Assembly (NCBI GenBank): GCA_963556145.1
Contig: OY744472.1
Location: 5,456,001 to 5,520,000, forward strand
DNA from: Hygrocybe punicea
Taxonomy: Eukaryota > Basidiomycota > Agaricomycetes > Agaricales > Hygrophoraceae
DNA: 64,000 nt
Direction of reading: 5' to 3'
The position numbers and the translations under genes were made by a program. Below, one piece after another: positions 29,301-39,689 of the stretch. The notes under the pieces are model-generated. The model was given only the letters and a program-made list of their open reading frames with translations, did not search any database and was not told where the DNA came from. The first letter of the stretch is position 1. Each line of letters opens with the position of its first letter.

Positions 29301-31259
29301 CAATCCATATGGAAATAGCCAAGGAAACATCTGTGGATAAATTCCTGGATTGTGGTAAATAGACACATATTCAGAAGAATGACCAATTGCCAACATCTTA
29401 CCACTATTATTCAGATGCCTGAGTGCAATTCCTTTAAGTGAGTTAATTGTCTTGGTGTCTAGATCCTCACCAGCCAATCCATGAACAATGAATGGACAGT
29501 CACCATGCTCAGTACCATGTTCATCTTCATGGTCAAATACACTTGTACCCTCTGGTACTTTATTTGTCTCTCTATGGTGATACTCAACGGAGACAGGTGG
29601 GCCATCCTCAGGATATTCAGCAAGATTCTTATAAGATATATCCAAATCATGGTAGTCAATGTGGTTGAGCTTTAGCCATTCAAGTGCCCTTGCAACATGG
29701 TTCCTTCGTACCAGCAAGGGTGTTCGTTCAAAGTCCTTTTCTGTTGGCTTACAAGGCCCAGTGAATAAAATGGCTAAGACATCATCGAGATCATCAACAG
29801 GTGGAGGGAGTGCCCGGTAAATCTTTGGAATGGGTGATTGAAATGCAACAACATGTGATGTCATCTTCCTCATTCCTGAAGCAACTCGTACAAAACAACA
29901 GTTGTGACGGATGCGAGCTATAAGTAGCTTTTCCACAAACCGAAGCTCAGCGAGTTCCTTGGGAACATTCCCTAACCAAAGTCCTTGAGCTAGAGCAAGT
30001 TTAGGAACATTTCCATTTCTAATAGATTTTCGACACTCAACACATATTTTGTTGCATTTATAGTCCAAAACAGGCCCTTTGTATTCACATATCTTGTCTG
30101 TTGATTTCTTCTGTTCAATTCTTGTCATCCCTGGAGCTTCAAGAATGTTGAGCATGCCTTTTATACTTTTCAATTGGCTTAAATTATTTAATGGTACTAG
30201 CTCACCGCACACTGTACATCCTGACTCTTCAAATATGCTTGGAGTTGACTCACAACAAAAGTCAAACACAACAGTATGAGCTAACTCTGAAGATAAAGGT
30301 GGAGGTGGAAAAACATGCTGCTCAGCAGGAGAGAGGCTGCACTGCTGAGATTTTTTGGCAACATAATTTTTGTGCTTCCTTTGACATTGAACAAAAATTT
30401 GTTTTTCAGACAAAGTTACATGCTTTGTGTTTTGCTGCTGTTTCTTCTTTGCTGGGCTCAACATAACAGAAAATATGCTAGCATACAGATCACAATTAAT
30501 GCATCTGTGATTTTCAAAGTAGGAAGTCATATGTTTTTTTGGCACATGAGAACCAATAGTAATGTTGTGAATCTGTGCAATCTTAATTACCATGTGACCA
30601 GGTAAGAGCGGAATGATGTCAAGCAATGGAACATTGGCATGAATAAACTTCTGCTCTACTGGAAAAGACACCAGATCAGAGTTATCAATGTAGTTGACAA
30701 ACAAATAAACTGAGTTGGGATAAACATAATCTCTACCTTTTGTTATATATGGAACTATAGCATTGGCAGGAAATATATGAGACCTGCCACCACCCACAGG
30801 AGCTGTATTCACAGTGTTAATTCCACATCTTATCCTCTCAATAGACAAGGAATTGGTGTTTTGTTTTTGAACTTGGCAGAAGTTACAAGGTGGCTTCAGT
30901 GAAAATGAATATAGATGCAAAGCCTTGTGAATTGATAGACATCTCAGCATAGACAGTATATCATGTGCAATAAATAGCCAGTGTAGATTAAGACTTGCAG
31001 GAAGTTGAAGGCCAATGATATGACAATGTATCAAAGCCAAAGGAGAGATTACACCTTTCCGACTATACTTACGCAGCATTGCAATCCTTGAGGGTGAATT
31101 TGAAAGGAAAAGCAATGCTTGAAAGTCATGACGTGACATCTGATTTGTTGCATCATAAGTGATAGAGTGTGACATGTAGCTGCAATATTCTGCTTGGGTA
31201 GGGCATAAAGTTGAATTACCCAGAAGTATAACCTTGCATAAATATACTGCACCACCCAA
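26364..31259 (-). CDS. Helitron Rep (HUH endonuclease) and helicase N-terminus
   Basis: 1631-residue open frame. The N-terminal region carries Cys-pair zinc-binding motifs (ESGCTVCGELV ... CNKICVECRKS). A Helitron-like N domain follows (IYHNPGIYPQMFPWLFPYG). The Rep region has the HUH motif (GHLTLHLHILIWIRG) and the two-tyrosine motif in AVILYVSDYITK. The end has the helicase Walker A (GGMGGTGKTQVL). The frame ends VNNEKHRL-stop where VIVAPTGTAAA continues in another frame: one missing base in the T-run near 26365 explains it. No ATG lies at the 5' edge; upstream exons are expected. Catalytic residues are intact, so apart from that base this is a recent copy. Confidence 0.88.
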   Translation of the reverse strand: MGGAVYLCKVILLGNSTLCPTQAEYCSYMSHSITYDATNQMSRHDFQALLFLSNSPSRIAMLRKYSRKGVISPLALIHCHIIGLQLPASLNLHWLFIAHDILSMLRCLSIHKALHLYSFSLKPPCNFCQVQKQNTNSLSIERIRCGINTVNTAPVGGGRSHIFPANAIVPYITKGRDYVYPNSVYLFVNYIDNSDLVSFPVEQKFIHANVPLLDIIPLLPGHMVIKIAQIHNITIGSHVPKKHMTSYFENHRCINCDLYASIFSVMLSPAKKKQQQNTKHVTLSEKQIFVQCQRKHKNYVAKKSQQCSLSPAEQHVFPPPPLSSELAHTVVFDFCCESTPSIFEESGCTVCGELVPLNNLSQLKSIKGMLNILEAPGMTRIEQKKSTDKICEYKGPVLDYKCNKICVECRKSIRNGNVPKLALAQGLWLGNVPKELAELRFVEKLLIARIRHNCCFVRVASGMRKMTSHVVAFQSPIPKIYRALPPPVDDLDDVLAILFTGPCKPTEKDFERTPLLVRRNHVARALEWLKLNHIDYHDLDISYKNLAEYPEDGPPVSVEYHHRETNKVPEGTSVFDHEDEHGTEHGDCPFIVHGLAGEDLDTKTINSLKGIALRHLNNSGKMLAIGHSSEYVSIYHNPGIYPQMFPWLFPYGLGGIGSTSLSDAEHKRHLLMYHDKRFQTDIYFPFVAFSHAQVKASSTGGFLLADKTKFHEISNHLLNVDQTVLSSLAKRLSEGEVVKPVSQEEKDCYQVVRDLDHVGAKVSGSTTSKKYMRNEIWSLISYCGAPSWYITLSPADVKHPICLYFADTEEKFYPKIRSSDERICLIAKNPVAGARFFHFMVQLFIKHVLGVDNNHPGIYGDTSAYYGTVEQQGHLTLHLHILIWIRGCLTPQEIRKRILDPSSDFQKNIVEYLESTHVGEFLTGPQEEVLKNINDASCSTDYLDPTQTLPEPPPKQCSKKCGKCNQCQDLKTWEDKFKSVVDDILAKSNIHHCSTNRNKDGSQHKSRQYVGCMDNKWGKCKARFPRPVFSQTEVDPTTGALNMKKAEPMINTFTPLLTYLFRSNTDVTSLKSGTAIKAVILYVSDYITKIALKTHVIFDTIRAMFQKNSEMIGGHETQKEKARRLMTKIVNNLSAKMEIGSPMACMYLLRNPDHYTNFHFAPFYWQSYLHEAREAWNPDDSREHVGKVALIKHRGHIVGLSPVFDYIYRPSELAGMCLYDWISRCKREKFPKSKLITKENGGNVADESIISDTSHVSQYDRDGSDTEEQHQTGLSCDHLKSDEINDSVQKVDEKTETTSPAGLFVFLDNHPLHKSHATRCVQKESAQIPTFVGATLPRCDQGDREYYCSAMLALFQPWRSGYNLKTKDQSWDESFLKFEFSQRQRELMDNFNIKYECLDACDDFHAQLQKGSVVLPSWSDDYDLILNHKHSEQVLDDFQNNNELAELHEEFNADFNETGKHEKKCQVDMATMRAVMTQTGWTEAILLKSSDVQLPVPEIIQTGSQWKADVQKKRQDLLENRVENLPSHANESLTCKQGNLSRYNNVKIVDKSYLEQGYHSGISRSTMDNIVKDFQLNVEQQRAFYIVANHASNRKFEQLKMYIGGMGGTGKTQVLKALVQLFNVNNEKHRL

Positions 31260-32536
31260 GACCTGGACGTCTTATGTATGGTATTAATATGGAGCATGTT
31301 GTAAGAAGTCATGTGAAAAGCATGATGTGTCGCTGAGTCTACCATGAATATACCAGCAGACTCTCTTGAATCACTATTAATATCATTGCACCCTTTGTTA
31401 TATGCACTATGAGTGACAAATGCATTTTTTACTTCAGCATGTTGAACAAAATTATGGATCCCAAATATGGCACTCCTGTCTGCAGAAGTAGGTAAACTGA
31501 AACAAGGATCAGGGGATACAGGAGCAAGACTCATGAAGGGTACAAGAAATGTAAGAGCTGTGGGGCTCAAACTAGACATTTGGATGACAGTAGACATGTG
31601 TAGAACAGTAGACATATGTGTGACAGTAGACATGTGTTTGACAGTAGACATATGTATGACAGTAGACATGCTTGGTTTGCATGAAGACAGACAACCACAA
31701 GGGTTAAAAGACATGGGCATCGTGCATGAAGGCACTATACAGAAATGTGACATGTGACATTTCCAGGGAGAACATGCCCCTGATTTAGTGACAAAAGTGG
31801 ATGTCTAGAACACATATGAGCAAGCTGAAGCATGTGTTGAATATGAGACCACTTACAGTCAGGTTGCCGTCAACCCACAGCAAATGACTGGCATGAAATA
31901 GAAATCACAGGTTAATGAAGCCAAAAAAAATTGAAGAGAGTAACATACGCAGTCAGATAATCAATGCAAGCAATAGTGATAGAAGCAAACACCTAGAACA
32001 CATGTAAGAAAGTAGATGAATCATAGGTAAGACACCACTCACAGACGGAATATGGCAATAATGCCTCGAGGCAGTGACAGCGGTGAATGCCTAGAATACA
32101 TGTGGGATGGCCAAGCAACTGTGAATAAGAGGCCACTCACCAACAAGATGTGGTCCACTTGCACTGAAGGAGAAGTTATACTACATACAGATAAGAATCA
32201 AGCCTTGACGAAGCAATAATATTTTCAAAAACACACAATGTCGACATTCCGACCCAAGATGTAACTTTTCTGCTGTCAATAAGTAAACACGATGTGTATC
32301 AAATATCAAGGAAAAACACACTTGGGTGGAATTCCTTGGGGCCAACTCGAAGGCACTTTGGCGCTGTAGAACAAACATCATCGCGATGCAGGAATAAAGT
32401 CCAAAAATTTGACTTACACCGCTGGAGTTCCAAGGAGAGGGAGCCGTACACCAACTGGCACATAGGCCGGGATTTGCGACAAGAGGTGTACAACTATCGA
32501 GAGTAGGAATATCAATAGATACTGGAATGCTCGCAT
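31260..32536 (-). CDS. 5' exons upstream of the Helitron Rep ORF (micro-exon region)
   Basis: A minus-strand ATG at 32534-32536 opens MRAFQYLLIFLLSIVVHLL, hydrophobic like a signal or membrane segment, then PVGVRLPLLGTPA and a GTGTAAGT donor; an acceptor near 32380 continues RQSAFELAPRNSTQ. Further on, exons of about 30-50 nt (AFTAVTASRHYCHIPS; VFASITIACIDYLT) alternate with 50-62 nt introns until about 31750, then a Cys-containing exon and the repeated MSTV.HMSTV segment. I cannot phase the junction to the Rep frame at 31259, so this could be the Rep N-terminus or a separate or captured gene. Confidence 0.4.
31572..31672. repeat. 20-bp tandem repeat, five copies
   Basis: Units like TGACAGTAGACATGTGT repeated five times with small changes. 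On the minus strand they encode MSTVxHMSTV repeats. Confidence 0.75.
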
Positions 32537-32560
32537 TTTTGCAACGAGGAGAATTGAGCG

Positions 32561-33230
32561 AGCGAAAGTCTAAACAAACTCCGCAGCCAGTATCGTTTCT
32601 GATTACCCTCTATCAATTACCCTCTATCCAATTATGTTGCCCTCTACTTACCCGGGATTAATGGCGTAGCTTTTCGTTTCCAATGATTACTTACTCACTA
32701 CAAAACTAGGCAACAGTGGACGGCAACGCCCAGCAGGGGGAATCTGAACAGCTAACGACAATGGCCAGCGAAGACGACGGCGTCCAGTGTGAAGGGGAAG
32801 GTCCAATGGTCCACCGTAACGATGGGCAAACCGTGAACCGTGATAACGTGGGCGACAAGATAGATCCGCACCGCCCCAATCAATGTAAGTACCAGTCCCT
32901 GTGACTACAAAACCGGTCAACAACGACAGCGAGCAGCATCAATGCCATTTCAGAATTTTAGTTGCCAGAAGGGGCGATGGCGCGTGCTTATCTGGTGATG
33001 TGGGTATTTGTCCTGAAATCGATCAAACTGATCAAATTTTCTCAATAGCTTGCCTTATAATCCCATGATGTCCACCGACTCGGAGCCCCCCCGCACTTCA
33101 GTTTATCTCACGAACACCAGGTATGTTTGGCTGATACATTTGAGCTCTCAGGCTGATAGGTTATCGGCCGTTAATTAGGTCACTTTATCGTCTGCTACGG
33201 CCGCTACTCTCCCCCTCCATAAACCCGTAA
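32561..33230. other. no gene recognised; TACCCTCTAT direct repeats
   Basis: TACCCTCTATC occurs twice near 32608 and 32622, with a related TTGCCCTCTAC at about 32638, close to where the Helitron 5' end should lie. The rest has only short frames. Confidence 0.3.
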
Positions 33231-33239
33231 CCCTCTCGT

Positions 33240-33622
33240 CACTTCTCAGCGGCTATGTTGAACTCAAACAGGCTGGGATCAACGAAGCTGATGGTACCAA
33301 GTCAGGGGAAATATTTTTCTTGTCTGATGTGGCCGGCGCAGGAAAGAGTACGATTGCGCACACCGTCGCTCACGACTGCCACAAGGCCGGAATTTTTGCC
33401 TCGTCTTCTTTGACCGAGACATCCCGGATAGAAACCGGCCTCAGAAGTTTTTCAGCACCATCGTACATGACCTCGCTGGACTTTAGCAAGGATCTGGCGG
33501 AACATATCAGTGCGATTCTCGAAAACAATCGTAGCCTTGCATCTGCGCCACAATCTCATCAATTTGACGAGCTCATCCTGAATCCTTTTCAGCTCGCCTC
33601 ATGCGGATTATTTGTACTCTGA
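33240..33622 (+). pseudogene. NACHT NTPase relic
   Basis: TKSGEIFFLSDVAGAGKST contains a P-loop (GAGKST) in the setting typical of Agaricomycete NACHT proteins, followed by IAHTVAHDCHKAGI. A base is missing after CASS; in the next frame the expected FDRDIPDRNRPQKFFSTIV appears. A second compensating shift restores SKDLAEHISAILENNRSLAS and FDELILNP. It stops before the Walker B region. Family role: NTP-dependent signalling or self/non-self recognition. Here it is a truncated, frameshifted remnant fused to the fragment at 33600. Confidence 0.7.
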
Positions 33623-33925
33623 CAACGACCTCGCTGAATGGACCAAATTGGGTGTAGTTGATGTGAGGCCTGCGTTCTCGAGAACTCCACAGGACTCTGA
33701 GAACTGTAAATACGTCCACGAGTGAGTTATTCACTCAACCTAATGTGTTCTTACTTGAATCTCCATCCGTTATCCGCTTCGCAGCCGAATTCGGCATGAC
33801 CGGGCAGACACTTACAAAGTCTTTAAAGACAACGCGAAGGCAAGCCGACCATGTTTCGTTTTTGGCTAAATATTAATGGCTAGATGATGCTTTCAGTTCT
33901 TTACCTGCGGATCAGGTAAAATCAT
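33600..33925 (+). pseudogene. CYP505-type P450 reductase C-terminal fragment
   Basis: Reads DYLYSDNDLAEWTKLGVVDV then RPAFSRTPQDSENCKYVH, an intron (GTGAGT...GCTTCGCAG), DRIRHDRADTYKVFKDNAK, a second intron and FFTCGS. This is the NADPH-binding end of self-sufficient P450/P450-reductase fusions (CYP505-like), where xxxFSR and Y(V/T)CG(S/D) contact NADPH. The second intron starts GC (GCAAGC), a GC-AG intron of 57 nt. Neither the haem domain nor the rest of the reductase is present, so it is a stray fragment abutting the NACHT relic. Confidence 0.65.
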
Positions 33926-33996
33926 ACACATTGGACGGGATGGCATTGCAGACTGAAACACAACAAGACAACATATTTACAAGAACAGTCCACCAC

Positions 33997-36417
33997 CTAA
34001 GCTGCCCCAAGAGGGGCAGCAGCGATACCTAGAAGTATAACAAACTGTATGTTGGACGAAAGAACTGTCATGCCGGAACGCTCTGCAAAATAAGTGCTGA
34101 GTGTATACCCAACAGCAACCACAGAATCAACAGGAAGGTCGCGAGAACCATTCTTGTACAAGGGAAAGCTCAATAGATCCTGAAATTCTTTGTCCATGAA
34201 TGTAAATGGGCGGCCTGCTTTAGCACGGCCATCGTAAATCGGGACTGTACAGGAAATTAAAGTTGGAACAGATGTCAGAAAGTGGAACACATACTGTTAT
34301 CTTTGAATGCACGCGAGGCTGGGTATATACCCCGTCTCTGGTCACTGCGCATCCCGGGCATCATAGGACTCGCTACAGTCATAAATAGGCCACCATGTTT
34401 GCTCGGGGACGCAGGAGCGCTCGCAGCTGCGACAAATATAGTCAGATCGAAGTAATCTTAAAAACTTGATGTACCTTGCTTGCGGCTAAGGAAGGAGAAG
34501 CCCAAACTGGAAACTGTACCAGCCACCACACGAAAATCAAATAACTGACCCCATAAAGATGTATCCCTCCGCATTTCTTGTGCGAAGGGAACAATGGTTA
34601 CCTTGCGCACCAGATATGGTGCACTTGATGAGCCACTGGTGGTCTCCCCAACGAGGTAACACTCGGTTATGACACCCAACATTATCCCAACAGCATTATT
34701 GTTTGTGCCAGCGATCTTCAAGTGGCGTGACTCAACAGCAAGGTAACTCGGATGGACTCTACTCGTGTTGACAAAAACGCCAGACTTGTCAAAAACAAGT
34801 CCCTTTAATATAGAGCTACAGACCACACAAGTAAATAATAAAAAACGAGTGATGAGACAGTATGCTTACTTTATAGAAGGCTTGGCAAGAACCTTGACGA
34901 GAGGAGAGAAAGCCACACAATTTGATATGAAATCACCGTTGGCCAAGAAAGGTTGAACATCACAGAATCGGCTGTGGCACAATATATGGGTTCGAATAGA
35001 CAGGACACATTAAAAACTTACATGAGTTTAGGGAGGTTATTGTAGATATTGTATAGTTTTGGGTCCTGCACATCCTTGGACATAACTGCTAGGCTGCCAG
35101 TGGGGTCCTCATCGGCATCGCTGGCTGAAGCTGCAGACGAAATGTCTTCATCTTTGACTGGGCTGCAAGTCTGTGGTGAGCCATAGTAGATCAAGCGAGC
35201 GCCAACACTTACCAAATAGCATTAGAACCGGCATCCAAATCAACGTCAACATCGGCGGTCACATCTTCAATGCTGCCAGAGCCCAATCAGCGGAACGACG
35301 GCAAGGAGTGTAAATACTCACGGTAGTGAAAGCGACGGAGAGACTTCCTTTTCATCGGCTCCCTTTTCGTCGGCTTTCTTTTCATCAATAGTTTCCTTTG
35401 TGGAAAGTTCCGGTGGCTTTACGGTTGGCAGAGATTTGCCTAAGCCCCTGGGAAAAAGTCATGATAAGAATGAGATATAACAAAAGAGATCCATACTGCT
35501 CCTCGATAATGCGAGCTTTCACGGATTTGACCTTTGTCCTGCTATGATACATTAGACAACAGAACAAAGAAATACCAAATATATTACCTAGAACGTGCCC
35601 TTGTAGCTAACAAAGCACCTTCCTGGGGCTCGGTATCAGAGCTTAAAATGAAAGTCAATATATGACACAAAGAAAAACGGACATGAATTACACAGGGGAA
35701 GACTCTTTGGCCTGGCTAGACTTCTTCGTAATGGTGCGCTTGCCCTCGGAAGTAGGTGCACCTTTCATACTTGCAGCTTTACCTTTCACAACAGAGGACC
35801 TGCACATAGTTCAACCCGGAACAAAACACTTCAGGGAAAGTCATACCTGTTTATCTCTTCTTCCGTAGACAATTCAGTGAAGTCCTCATCGCCGCCGAAG
35901 ACGAGGGAAGACTTGATTTCAAGGAGCGCCGCATCAACGCTTAGTCAGAAAATAAGTTAAGTGTCAAAAACAGGAAAAAAAATGGCCCAACAAGGATACT
36001 GCCGGCAGCTCCCTGTATTCTTGGGAGCCTGGAGCAGGTGCGGGTCCAGAGGTTTTTCTCTTCTTGGTGGAAACGTTCGAAGTGTCGACAATCTCACTAA
36101 TACAAATATATCAGCACGAAAACACAGCGTAGATAAAATATATGCCACACACATGTCAGAGTCGGACAGAACACCTGCCTTACGCTTTGCAGATGCCTTT
36201 TGTCCCGGCCTATAAAAATGAGAAAAACAAGTCAAAATGCCACCATCACAAACAGAGAAAGACATACTGTTTCGCAACTGGAGTGGGAGACTGTTGGGAA
36301 ACGGCTTTTTTTGTTGATTTTGCAGGAGACCTAGAGGCATAAGACAAGGCCATCAATGTCATCACAGATGAATAAAACGAATACTCACCATTTAGAAGTA
36401 GGAGTTCGTGCAGACAT
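33997..36417 (-). CDS. multi-exon hypothetical protein, Lys/Ser-rich N-terminus
   Basis: Start ATG 36415-36417 (MSARTPTSKW). Many small exons of about 30-110 nt with 45-65 nt introns encode Lys/Ser/Pro-rich segments (SPAKSTKKAVSQQSPTPVAK; KASAKRKAGVLSDSDM; SNVSTKKRKTSGPAPAPGS), an acidic stretch (GGDEDFTELSTEEEIN), then a globular C-terminal half: SILKGLVFDKSGVFVNTSR ... YLVRKVTIVPFAQEMRRD ... AFKDN. The last exon (to TAG 33997) reads VPIYDGRAKAGRPFTF, then LPVDSVVAVGYTLSTY and LSSNIQFVILLG. The C-terminal pattern recurs in mushroom hypothetical proteins, but I cannot assign a function. The basic N-terminus suggests a nuclear protein. All exons I traced are open. Confidence 0.6.
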
Positions 36418-37600
36418 GTAGATCGAAAGATTTTGGGATGTAGAGAGATTGAGGAGTGTTAGGGAATACCAAGCGGGCTGGTGGACTTATATGAGGCTGA
36501 ATCAGTGCGGTCCGCAGTAAATGATGATGAATACTTACTTGAGAAATGCCGAAACATCTCAAGAATGCACCGAGACGTGTGATGAATGCCGTTGGATGCA
36601 ATAACGCCACTGACCAGCTGAAACGACCGTGAAATTTAAATAAACGCGGAAGAACACGTGGTTATGGCGGTATTAAACAAAAAAATCTGCCCCTCAGGCT
36701 CTTGATATGCAATGGCGACATATAATACCACAACACTACACAATCCCATGACCTTGTCCTACCCAATACCCTCAGCATCCACAGTGAGAATAGTAACTCG
36801 CAGGGACTGCGACATGTACTAGTAGCAGTAGGAAAACTGATCCGCAGAAGAAGAGCAGTCGACATGGCAAACAACGGTCGGTGAGCTAGTGCGTGGTTAA
36901 GGGAAACCACACGAGACTCACAGCACAGGACTCAGAAGCAAAGTCCCAAATACAAAGAGGCGGTAATGGATGGAAAGGATGTATCGGGCAATTTGGGCCA
37001 GGCCAACAACAGAAACGAAAGCGCGGATACACAGAAACAGCAACAAAGATGGTGTTTCAGGTTGACAGTAGAGCTCTGAACTGGCACCCTACATGAAAAT
37101 AAGATGGTAAGAAGTGTTAAGTAAAATTCGTGGCAGCATTACTAACAGCTGAATGGCACAAGGCAACAACCTAAGGTCCGAAAGAAGGAAGTAGGCATGA
37201 TCCATGACCCATGAACGATGGGACTCATAAGACGGACGTGTGGGGAAAAGGCACCTGGAAAGCGATGGACTCAATGTATGAGCTGCAAGGCGCAAGTGAG
37301 TACAGGATGCCGTACATCTTGAACACATGACAAATCTCACCCAGGTACCGCACTTCAAAAATTTGCATCTGAGCAAAACGCTGGAGAAAACCGTCAGTTA
37401 TCGAATGCAACGAAGGTGCGTCCACGACCGAACTGCAAAGCAGGCAAGTGACTCATGCACCAAGTAGCCGACCGACTGGCAATGAGGAATAGATATTGTC
37501 GGTATGGCACAGCCTCCCACTTGGCGACTGATCAATGTGCCGACCGGAGAAGGCCATGAACAAAACGGTAGATCAATGGAAGAGAAAATATACACTGTAC
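36418..37600. other. no gene recognised
   Basis: Promoter side of the gene at 33997. Frames up to about 95 codons show no motif or splice-consistent extension. Confidence 0.3.
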
Positions 37601-37610
37601 AGGGAATTGT

Positions 37611-38262
37611 TTGTGGCATTGCTCTACCGCCTTTAATGGAAAAGCCACTGTGAGTGGTTACCCCAGCAGAAACAATGATATTGACCATTGTGGAAGTGTA
37701 AATCCGGCTCGCTACAAGTTTGTCAGGCAAGGCATTTCTATCACGGGTGCAGGGACAAGTACCTTCAATGAAGCTGTGACGGCGGCGCAAGAAATTTACG
37801 CCCTATTCCACCGCCAGTTTCCCGACGGAAAGCTGAACAGTTGGACTGCGGCGACCCACGCAGGACATCAGGCCCTCGATATTTCGAACCGATATCTCAC
37901 ACCAAAAAGAGATGCACCAGGGATTGAACACATTCCATTCGGCGAGGTGGTTGATCCCCATGGCATTCTGGAAGATATGGCCAAGTCCGGTTATGTGCAC
38001 AGCGAAGAAAATAAAGTCCTCTATTACATATGCCATGTCAACGAAAAAGGGGACAGAAGGTAATTTCATACAGCAAATGCAACACGGACTGACAATCTTC
38101 TCAAGCAGCTTCGAAGATGCCAAACCTCAGATTTTTCGCATCGGCGATATCGTCGAAGTCCAGATCTCGTTTGTCTGCATGCCGCTCAAGGAACAGAATT
38201 TCAAGTTGTTAACAGTCCTTCATTCGATCGCATTGATTGACAGCACATTCACCCAGGTATGA
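37611..38262 (+). CDS. hypothetical protein, probably a gene fragment
   Basis: Open frame with HIPFGEVVDPHGILEDMAKS, YVHSEENKVLYYICHVNE and, after an intron (GTAATT...CTCAAG, about 38060-38105), FEDAKPQIFRIGDIVEVQIS, FKLLTVLHSIALID. The GD.VE.Q.SF...P...F...VLRSIALID layout recurs in mushroom-specific proteins near transposons. Function unknown. The N-terminus is not convincing, so upstream exons may be missing. Confidence 0.5.
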
Positions 38263-38779
38263 AACCATGTATAGTTAAAATATATATTAAAATCAGGAAT
38301 AGGATGCGTTGAGGAAACGAATGACAATCCCGAATGAGCAAGGAAAGCTGATACTGAAGCGAAAAGTCGGTTACAGTAACACAATCCGGGAGGCGAAAAG
38401 GCCCAACCATGAAAACATGGACACTGAAGAATGATATGCGCGAAGGTTGTTGAAATAGACGGGGGCAGGAAATTTTTTGACCGGCTTGAAACGTCATGAA
38501 TATCTGTCGAATCAAATGTCATATCACACACACGCAATATAATATCAATATCCCCATTATTCACAGTATTTCTGATGGTAATGTTAATACAAGTTTCTTC
38601 GGAACTCATTCGGGTGATGGTGACCCTTGCAAACATGCGAGGGGTCTCGTTATCGTATTAACAACATATGTAGCACAGAAGACAATGAAAAAGCAATGCT
38701 CGGGATTGGAGACAGTGGGCTCGGAACTCTGAGATCGCGATTGTCCAAGTCTTGGTAACATGGCAGAGGCGGATGTGGA

Positions 38780-39680
38780 CTGTGAGGTGGTTGCGCAGAC
38801 AGCTGAAATGCACGATCTTGAGACCACCCGGTTGCTCGTTTTCAACACGAACGACGTCCGGGGGGTATAGACTGGCCGGGGGTGGTCAAAAACGGCCCAG
38901 GAAGGGATTGTGGTGGTTGAAAAGGGGGGGGTGCAGATAGCCGGAACGCGAGGGCCTGAGACCTCCCGACCCATCGTTTCCAACCCGAACGAGGCCCGGG
39001 GGATATAGACTGGCCGGGGGTGGTCGAAAACGGGCCGGGAAGGGGTATTGTGGTGGTTGAAAAAGGGCGGTGGTGGTGGTTGCGCAGACAGCCGGAAGGC
39101 GAGGGCCTGAGACCCCCCAGTCGCTCATTTTCAATGGAAACGAAGCGCGGGGGGTGTAGACTGGCTGGGGGTGGTCAAAAACGGGCCGGGACGGAGTGAC
39201 CTGGTGGATGAAAAGAGGGGAGTGGTGCTGGTTGGGCAGCTGCGCAGACAGCCGGAACGCGTGGTCTTGAGACCCCCCGGCCCCTTGTTTTCGACGCAAA
39301 CGAGGTGCGGGGGGTGTAGACTGGCCGGGGGTGGTCGAAAACGGGGCGGGAAGGGGCGTCCTGGTGGTTGCAAAAGGGGGGTGTTGAAAAAGGGGGGGTG
39401 GTGGTGGATGCGCAGACAGTTGGAACGCGAGATCTTGAGACCCCCCGGTCGCTCGTTTTCAATGGAAACGGAGCGCGGGGGATGTAGACTGGCTGGGGGT
39501 GGTTGAAAACAGGTTGGGACGGGGTGTTCTGGTGGATGAAAACGGGGGCGTTGCTGGTTGGCAGACAGCCGGATCGCGCAGTCTTGAGTCCCCCGGTCGC
39601 TCGTTTTCAACGTGAACGAGGTGCAGGGGGTGTAGATTTGCTGAGTGTGGTCGAAAAAGGGCCAGGACAGACGGCGGCGA
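38780..39680. repeat. GC-rich tandem array, six 138-168 bp units
   Basis: Units begin near 38817, 38955, 39107, 39266, 39434 and 39583 with CTTGAGACCCCCCGGTCGCT-like sequence, followed by TTTTCAA, GGGGGGTGTAGACTGG, CCGGGGGTGGTCGAAAACGG and GTGGTGGTTGAAAA. Strong G runs on the plus strand. Minus-strand frames stay open and encode a repeating Pro/Arg-rich segment, but unit lengths are not all multiples of three, so coding is doubtful. Confidence 0.85.
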
Positions 39681-39689
39681 AGGGTAAAC

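Larger units (their letters stand above)
23761..32560 (-). mobile_element. Helitron rolling-circle transposon
   Basis: Encodes Rep and Pif1-like helicase on the minus strand (31259-23839) with spliced 5' exons reaching about 32536. The 3' terminus is well defined: on the minus strand it reads GCCGTGCAAAGCAACGGC, a hairpin, then CCTCTAG, the CTAG end typical of Helitrons, at 23761. The next base outside is C rather than T. The 5' end is not resolved; 32560 is an estimate. Helitrons move by a peel-and-paste rolling-circle mechanism and leave no target duplication. Confidence 0.85.

Noticed and set aside
31572..31672. Regular 20-bp repeats as a possible CRISPR-like array
   Set aside because: No unique spacers; simple head-to-tail tandem repeat in a eukaryotic transposon.
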